Positions 56,989 through 64,000 of a stretch of DNA of 64,000 nt are shown piece by piece. The translations under genes were made by a program, and so were the position numbers. Position 1 is the first letter of the stretch. Each line of letters starts with the position of its first letter. The stretch spans positions 1-64,000 of the forward strand of contig RSEE01000149.1 of NCBI GenBank assembly GCA_003971905.1, given 5' to 3'. The DNA comes from Moniliella sp. 'wahieum' (Eukaryota; Basidiomycota; Moniliellomycetes; Moniliellales; Moniliellaceae). The notes beneath the pieces are model-generated. The model had not been told where the DNA came from, did not search any database, and was given only the letters and a program-made list of their open reading frames with translations.

Positions 56989-57663
56989 GCGCGTACGAGT
57001 GAGTGATTCCGGCCCGACTGGATGTGACAGCTGTGCTCCTTGTTGCAAAATCCAAGGCAGGCGGCTAAGGCGGCGTCATATGCATGACATAGCGACAAAT
57101 ATAGGGGCCAGAGGAACTAACAACGAGGGCCTCGCCTGCGTCACTTACACCAGAGTCTCAGGGCGCAACAGGCTCTGCAGCTGAGAGTACTCCATTACTG
57201 GGTATAGTAGTACACATGCGACATGTGATAGCTCAGCCTGCGCGCTCTGACTGGCTCGCCCCAGGTCCCACAGGCTACCCCAGGCACCTGCATGCGCGGG
57301 TGTGGGAGGGGTAAAAAAAAACGGGCGGTTATACAAACTCCCCCAGCATGTTGGCTGGGGCGTACCGGATCGGAAATATATAGGGTGGTGCGAGTGTAAC
57401 ATATTCGATCATCACGACGTCAACGTTCAACGCTCACACGTCGCGTTCAACATCAGTAAAGCACACAGGGGGGCAGGAGAATAGCGATGGATACCTAGGA
57501 ACCATTATGCATTTTAGTGTAGCCAAATGGTCATTCCTACTCTAGTACTAAATGTTGACTACTAGCACGTCTGGAGAATATTCCGTCTCTACGGGGTTAG
57601 TAGTTTCCAACATCGTTCCCACCCCCAGACCTCACATGTTCACATAGTGCTGGCTCATGGCGC

Positions 57664-57684
57664 TCATGCATCATGCATCATGAT
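57664..57684. repeat. Heptad array, CATGATG/CATCATG type
   Basis: TCATGCA, TCATGCA, TCATGAT; same family as 10027 and 10220, 47 kb away. Confidence 0.85.
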
Positions 57685-58170
57685 CTACCAACTATCGCCA
57701 CCGGCAACTACGGCATCTCTCGCGGCAGGAACAATGTACATGTAACGTGCAGTCAGGTACCCCATCACAACTTCTTTCCACTTTAGCATATTCCCGTCAG
57801 TAACATGTACCACCTCAGGCCTCATCTTGGGGTGAGCAGCGTGGGAGGGGGCAAAGATGAGATCTGAGAAGAGGTCTCTGGTTGACGATAATTAGTGGGC
57901 AACTGGAAATAACTAGCAGACTAGCCATAGAGAGGTGAACGTGGTGACCGGGAACGTTGAACGGATGAACACGGTGAGCGGGGCGAGCACTTAGATTTCA
58001 GAGCGCTCAGAAGAGCCGAAGTGTATGAGGTGTGTATGAGAGTGGGCCCATACTATTTTCGACCTGTGTGCGTTACAGAGGTTTTGGGTGACGGCTCCGC
58101 AGACAAGACCCCAGGCCTCAATATTCAATCCAGTCGACAGAGTGAAACCATTTCTATAATAGAGAGGGGC

Positions 58171-58197
58171 CAGTGACGCGTGACGCGCGTGACGCGC
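58171..58197. repeat. Heptad array, CGTGACG type
   Basis: GTGACGC, GTGACGC, then GCGTGACGC with a two-base slip. Junction palindrome ACGCGT. Confidence 0.8.
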
Positions 58198-61100
58198 CAC
58201 CGCATCCGGCAGGGCCGACCGCCGAGCGATTTGGGTCTTGGCAGAAAATACTACGGACAGCTCCCTCAACAACGTCGGTGTAACGTCGCTTTCCTAGTAG
58301 GTTCCTTTCCCGCAGAAGAAGCTTTTAGTGGAAGAATGCCAAGCCCACACGGGCTATGTATATGCCGGAGTATATGGGGCCAAATGTGGGTTTGATGGAG
58401 CAAGGATGGAACTGAGTGGACCACACCCAGCGGGACGAAGGGAACCGCGGAGGCTGAGAGTGTGTGCAATGTGCTTCCCGGAAAGTTGTGGCACGTGAGA
58501 GGATATATATACCGGGGGTCTCCACACCCATGAGAAGCTGCATCAGCTGCTCGAGCAGACTAACGACGGATTGCGAGAAAATTATCCTAGTATCAACAGG
58601 GACGCCCTCCTATGATCGTTTCTCTCTCTCTCTGCTGGCCAGGGTGACAAGCAATATGAGAGGACTCTATGCCACCAAGATTGCTAACAGAAGAAGTCGA
58701 ACAGATGAAGAGACATATAGCTGATAGCAGAGTCATAGTATTATGATGGAGAGGGACTGTTGAACACACGTTATTGAACTTTGTGCTCGCTCTTATGTCA
58801 CTAGCCACCGCACCTGCATCTAAATCCACTCCCACCCCACCCAATTGAGAGGGGATGGAAAAGAGCCGACAATAGACGAACCTGTCCTACTCTTGCAATG
58901 GCTTTCTGGCTCCCTCATTGGATGGAACACGAGTTGTGGAAGCAAACGCCGCATTGCGCCAAAGCCTGGTCGAGACACGTTTCTTGTGACCCTCTGCGCA
59001 GGGTATTTTTTGGTCCAAATGCTATAGGGTTCCTAGCATAGAGCACAGTACAAATGTTGTCCTTTCGTACCCCTTCTGCTAGTCCCCCTCTCCCCTCCAG
59101 GACAGTAGTACTCACTTCCACGTTCGGCACCGCCACTGCCCCATCTTCCATCATCAGCACAAAACATAAACAGCAACAATACGATATACATCTGGTCATT
59201 CCCTACAATCCTCTTCTCAAATGACGAGTCGGGGCAAACCCTTTTTGCGTTCGCTCCTCTCCTTTATCTCTCTTAAAGTGTCTTTGGATACATACTTACT
59301 GTGGGGACATGTGTCGTAAGAGCTATCTCCATCTTCTGATGTCCTGTATTACACATGTCACCGCGAGCGATGCCCAGCATGGGTCCAATGTCCACATTGG
59401 TCTTGTCGGTGGCTATACACAACATATGTTACTGTACTGTACATTTTTGTGTAGGTTTGTTTATGGGATAGAACGGCACCAAGACAGCTGGCAAGATGCT
59501 GGCGCTGGCATTGGAAGGATTTGATTACTGAATCTCAATGGAAGTGGTTCCTCCCTCTGATGTCTACTACGTTCATTCGTGTCCCACGTTGCTACTTCGG
59601 GTATAGGACGCGGATGGCGAGCACCAGAGGATCCTGATATCAGGGCGATCCCCCTGTTTCCCTAGCAGTGGTGGCGCTACCAAGTAACACTCGCAAGATG
59701 AACGGGTCGGCTTAGGCGTAGCGTTTCCCTGTCCCAGCCTTAGGCTCGGGGAATGATATGAATGCAGTATTAATCTTCGTCGTCGTAGTTTCTGTTCCAT
59801 TCCAATGATGTCTACTACTTCCTTAGTAGGTAACAGAGCTGTTGCTTGTGTTCCCACAGGCTTTCTTTGTCTATATTATATTGTGACAATATAGAGACTC
59901 GCTTCTCTCATTGTGGCCTCCACAGGGATTGCTACTGTTTTTAGAGGCATAGTACCTGGGGCGACAACAATTGTGTATATTATATGTTAGAGGAGAAGCA
60001 CTATACCGCTTCCGGGAAAAAGAGGGGGTCGCCTCTTTTCCTGGTTCTGGCACAGGCAAAAGCGTTGAACTGCTTATGATGTAGGAAACGGTCAATGCGT
60101 GTCACCTCTTCAAAGGTTTTTTCGTGTGGAAATATGGTATTATAGAAGGGCAGACAGACGGGGTCTACTACAGGGGTTACTACTACCTTATTATATATGT
60201 TGACCATGTGTTTTTCATTGTGCTCTAAGACTGTGTGTTTCCTTTCTCATCCAGTGATCCCCCCCCACGTTCGATGTTATGCTTCGTCACTTTCACTATC
60301 AGCTATCAGACGTTCACCATTGTGCTTGGGGTCAGCTCCTTAGCTCTTTCAATCCGTCGGGGAACTACTTTCGATCAGTTGGTCGCGAAACTCAAAAAAG
60401 CAACAGCAGTGATGATTGAACCAAGCAAGAACCCTAAGTTGGCTTAATCCGAGAGAGGTGCAAAAGATTATCTATTTTGCAGATGAGTAACGAGGATCGT
60501 ACTCGTTGTCAGGATACGGAGATGGGGGAAAGGGCGCAGATGGATTGCATACATCTATGGACGCAGAGGAGGTATATGTACCTCCTCAGGAAGGGGGCAC
60601 AGTCGAGAGGTGGACACAGGATCTCCCAACTGATAAGAATCACGCCATAGTGCCCATACGGGTCTAGTGGCCAAGGGGCCCCTAGCACGGCGTGAGTCTG
60701 ACACTCGTGTATCACATCCAAAAAGCCTATACGCTATGCGGACCAGACCCGAGTTCCTTGTGAGGGAGAAAGGATGAAAGAGGTATCAGCTGGTCGGAGT
60801 TCCATCACTGGCTTGCTCGCGCTCCACATGCGATTAAGTTCACTGATGTTATTGTTCATGGCCACATGTCGCGAAAGAGCTGATGGTCCATCAGTCTAAG
60901 AAGTTGGAGAAAAGAAGAGAGTTGCAGAAAGATCAGTGGACAATGTCCGATCCAGATCCCCCTCCCCGCACAACCCGTCACAGGCTTGCTCGGGATCGAC
61001 GGATCGTTGAAAAAAGCAGGCACCTATTAGTATTAATAGCACCACTGGATGCATTCTGTTGAGCCTCTGAACCCATCCTTCATGACAACAGCTTGACTCA

Positions 61101-61939
61101 AGTTCTATGCTCGAAGTGAGGACGGCGGTGTCCGAGATATCCTGTCTGGGGTGGAGCACACACACACTTTTTGAGTGAGGAGCTGTGCGACTCTCATTTT
61201 TGTCTTTATGTGGGTGTCCTATACACTAATCTGATAGACCACCATTAGTATATCCCCCGGGCCATGCCACATGTCTGTCGGGAAGATGGGCCTCGTATCT
61301 GTCTAAATATGCATTTGGGTCTGTGCCCGCTCTGCCGCCTTAGTTCACAGTGGTAACATGTAACATCGCATCACCACTGCCCTCCAAAAGCCCTATATCC
61401 TTCCAAAGAAGGGGGGTGCATAGTAGCAACAAAACTATAATGGTGAGAGGTGATATGCAATACAGTCGGTTCTCCCTTCTATACATTACCGCGAGTCACT
61501 GTTGGGCTCGCGGAACGCGTCCGCTGCACGATCCCACTTCCTCATAGCCACATGATGGCGTGCTATATGGAACAGACGCCCGCCAAACGAAGGTGCTGAA
61601 TTCTCGTTACAGAAGTAGGATCAGGAGTTGCACGTAGTGCACACAGGGCCCAGTCTTGAGAGGACAGTTAGGAAGCAGACGAAGGGGGAAGGTCAAAGAT
61701 GAAAGGATTAAAGGGACTCGTGACAGGCCCGCCATGAAAGTGGTGACGAAAGACCAACAAAAATGCAAAAAGGAAAGACGAAAGCGAGAGATCACGGGCA
61801 GCTGTGCTTGCACAGCACAAAAACCAACGTCGTGGAGTCAGGCTCAGGCGAGTAGAGAGACATACCATATCATAAGGAAACAGGTGCTGTACTAGCATGG
61901 ACAGGTAAGTAGGGTAAGCAAAAGGACAGTGGAGTTAGG

Positions 61940-63208
61940 CTAGCGAGGAGAAGGTGGGCGCCGGGTGGGAAGACGGCCAAAGGGGCGGCCCACGGCGCCG
62001 GAAGAGGAAGCATCGCCAGAGGTAGGGGCACGGTGAGACGGCCGCATGCCGCGGAAGGAGTAGGCAGACGAGACGGACGAGAGGGGAGAGGAGGAGAAGG
62101 GAAGCGCCGATTGTGATGAGGGGAGGGAAGGCGTCAATGTCTCAGTCGACGAAGGGGCCTGAGCGGGGCGACAGATCAGCGGCGAGACGGACATGGACAA
62201 GATGGTGTCCAGGCGTCGCTCAGCCTGCGCCATGGTGGTGGGCGAGACATAAGTGCCCATTACCCAGTCCACCCACGGACTGAGGCCCATCGAATAATTG
62301 AACGCCGCACTTGCTGGCCGGCACAGGTGTAAGGCTGGCAGAGGAGGGCATGGGACGATCATGTGCAAAAAGGGCAGATCGGACCAGGACATGGCCGCCA
62401 CACCCGCTCCCGCCGCCATAGCATTGAAGAATGCCGACTCATATACGTGGAGACCCAGGGCGGTGGACACCAAACAACACCCGAGGGCTTCGCGAATCAA
62501 CAAGTCGAAGATGGAGGCGTACCCTGTTTCCCATGTGGTGCGGATGGCGGACGTAGGAGATGGAGACTCGGGTAGAGAGGGGAGTGTGTAGACAAAGTTG
62601 GGATGAGAAGAGTGCTGATGGTTGGTGGGCTGGACGCTGTACTGGCATTGGAAGGGGGTTGAGACTGGGGTCGGGTTGCTAGGATCGGGAAAGGAGTGGT
62701 ATCGCTCGTGGAAGGTGTCAAAGAGAAACGTGTTGGCATGCCACAGCCGGTGAATCAGGTACTGCCACACGTCCAGCAGCAGCCTGTCATGCCCATATCA
62801 AACGTCAGCAGACACTCAACAAACGTTTTGCAGCTGTATGCGATAGACACGCACCAGGCAAGAAGCATGCGCATAAGTGTAAGGTGCACTGGCGACGAGG
62901 TAGGCGAAGCAGAATCTGCCGCTGCCAAGCTATCGTGGTCGCAGCATGCGAGCTGGATCAGCGCCCGCAGCGCCTGGGTGACGACCACGCGTACCCACGC
63001 TCCTGACGATCTCATCGTCTTCGGCTGGCGTGGCGGGGAGACGGCATGTGCCCGACCGGCCACATTTTGCTGGACGATAAACACGACAGCCCAGTAGACA
63101 GCCACAGGCGCAATGACGCAGATGGCTCGAGGTGCAAGCATCGTCCAAGCAGTCAATGCCGGTGATGGTGGCGGTGGTGGTGCCTGTGGTGTGGCGGCTC
63201 GGGGGCAT
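61940..63208 (-). CDS. Divergent fatty-acid hydroxylase/sterol desaturase family protein (SUR2-like)
   Basis: Integral ER membrane protein of the di-iron hydroxylase superfamily; relatives hydroxylate sphingoid bases or desaturate sterols. The N-terminal helix LAPRAICVIAPVAVYWAVVF resembles SUR2. An intron at 62784-62854 (GTGCGT..CAG) joins MRMLLAW to LLLDVWQYLIHRLWHANTFL exactly. Histidine box 1, HRLWH, is intact. Box 2 reads HERYH where HxxHH is usual. The box 3 region before NYSMGLSPWVDWVMGTY lacks the usual HHxxHH. A Ser/Pro-rich insert of about 45 residues follows box 2, and a long Ser-rich tail ends at 61940. Start 63208 (MPR.., with a C-run indel) is likely but not certain. The missing histidines could mean a non-catalytic or altered enzyme. 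Confidence 0.7.
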
Positions 63209-63750
63209 GTGGCCCTCCTCGACTAAGCGCATGCAGTGGTGACCGGCGAACCGCCTTCGAGCCAACACCTGCATCCGGCGCCACCAGCATGGCGCCAGTG
63301 TGTGGTGCACTAGGGTTAGCCCGACCTCGCCCTCAAGCTTCACCTGAACCTCAGGCAAGAGGGTTGGAAGGGTAACTGGGCCAGACGCAACAACACTGCC
63401 AAAGCCAAAGCAAACGCCAATGCCTGCGGGTGTCGCTTCCTCTTCATACGACCGCGTCGGTGTTCCAGGCGGCAGAAAAGGTGGGATGCGTTCCATAGGT
63501 AGGCGCTGCAGAGACGGCCATGCTGCCTTCTACCGCCATATGGGATGCAGACCAGCCCTGGCAGGCTACGGGGAGCCTTCGGCAGGATTGGCGAGCACTT
63601 GACGCGGCCAGAGGCAAATAGCAAGATAGCAGAAAGTTCAATACAGAGTTCAGATGAGAATCAATGCTGTGTACATGAAGATGAGCAAGGGGGCGGAGCA
63701 GGCTGGGTTGTGCGAGGCAGTGGTAGAAATAAGTCGAGTCTGGTTGCGGA
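63209..63750. other. Intergenic spacer between two minus-strand genes
   Basis: Upstream side of the hydroxylase-like gene and 3' side of the MFS gene. Short open frames only. TTAGCCCGACC and CACTAGGGTTAGC near 63309-63322 are not telomere-like beyond one unit. Confidence 0.45.
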
Positions 63751-64000
63751 TCAAAGATACTTCCCCCACCTTGCGCGGAGAACGAGGAGCAGAGCAGTAG
63801 CCGCCAAGGTGACCAGTCCGGCAAGGGAGAAAGAGGTGGTGTAGCAGCTGCGGCCCAGACGACAGATGGCGTCTTGGCCGGCCTTCGCATCGGAGACAGT
63901 GGCATAGAGCATACAGAAGGCAAAGGAACCCAACGCGCAGGCGTAGGACAGCAGCCCCCACGACCGGCCAAAGGTGGACAAGCCAAAGGCAGAGGCTACA
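63751..64000 (-). CDS. C-terminal end of an MFS transporter (Mch1/nodulin-like), cut by window edge
   Basis: The frame is open from the window edge and ends at TGA 63751. The translation shows FGLSTFGRSWGLLSYACALG, SFAFCMLYATVSDAKAG, a Cys pair in CRLGRSCYTTSF and a last helix LVTLAATALLLVLRARW. The NWG-like motif, the loop with paired cysteines and the last helix match the C-terminal end of monocarboxylate-like / nodulin-like MFS proteins. Only about 82 residues are visible, so the exact subfamily is not firm. No frameshift is seen in this part. Confidence 0.65.
   Translation of the reverse strand, partial: VASAFGLSTFGRSWGLLSYACALGSFAFCMLYATVSDAKAGQDAICRLGRSCYTTSFSLAGLVTLAATALLLVLRARWGKYL

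Larger units (their letters stand above)
52060..61939. other. About 10 kb without a recognisable gene
   Basis: 52060-53500 is GC-rich with GAGCGCTCA repeats near 52325-52350. 53500-58200 holds the densest set of heptad arrays in the window. About 58500-61900 is markedly AT-richer with no coding signal. The longest frames are under 100 codons after 54000. No tRNA, LTR pair or transposase was recognised. An inverted repeat CTATATT..AATATAG surrounds 59871-59894. Confidence 0.5.

Overview
The window is the left end of a fungal chromosome. It opens with about four TAACCC repeats at base 1 (the C-rich strand, as expected at a left end), followed by a subtelomeric minisatellite zone. Short GT..AG introns of roughly 50-85 bp, the gene families (DAL5-type permease, OPT transporter, Pcs60, PXB/DUF3818, GDA1, HVA22/Yop1) and a Ty3 chromodomain relic all point to a filamentous or yeast-like fungus. 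High GC and intron-poor genes suggest a basidiomycete, possibly Ustilaginomycotina, but the species cannot be named from the sequence alone.

Layout. 1-1144: telomere and subtelomeric repeats. 1145-2810: aldehyde dehydrogenase (-). 4601-6146: decayed gag-like relic (+). 6944-7958: metallophosphoesterase (-). 12149-13744: allantoate-type MFS permease (+). 15171-16741: peroxisomal oxalyl-CoA-synthetase-like ligase (+). 17891-20944: oligopeptide transporter (+). 22434-27080: large PXB/DUF3818 protein (-). 28280-29425: 3' end of a Ty3/gypsy chromovirus and its LTR (+). 29925-31660: GDA1-type nucleoside diphosphatase (+). 32335-32858: second, inverted LTR. 33015-34062: zinc alcohol dehydrogenase (-). 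36082-39360: valyl-tRNA synthetase (-). 39797-43984: PP4 regulatory subunit 3 (-). 46922-48424: TB2/DP1/HVA22 protein (-). 50049-51930: hexose transporter (-). About 10 kb with no recognisable gene follows. 61940-63208: divergent fatty-acid hydroxylase (-). 63751-64000: C-terminal end of an MFS transporter (-), cut by the window edge.

Nearly every host gene is broken by single-base indels, most of them one base lost from a short homopolymer. Host reading frames show no nonsense substitution, whereas the two transposon relics do carry in-frame TAG codons. I therefore read the host genes as functional and the indels as most likely assembly or read errors. CDS spans run from first to last codon across these shifts.

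The most unusual feature is in the gene-free DNA. It is strewn with short arrays of exactly 7-bp units that are odd palindromes (three bases, a centre, then the reverse complement), such as AGTGACT, GTTTAAC, CTTCAAG, GATCATC, CCTAAGG and TGTCACA. Different loci use different sequences but keep the same geometry. No tRNA, rRNA or CRISPR was found. The gene set near the telomere (dehydrogenases, oxalate-type CoA ligase, ureide, peptide and sugar transporters) looks like a nutrient-use neighbourhood mixed with housekeeping genes further in.
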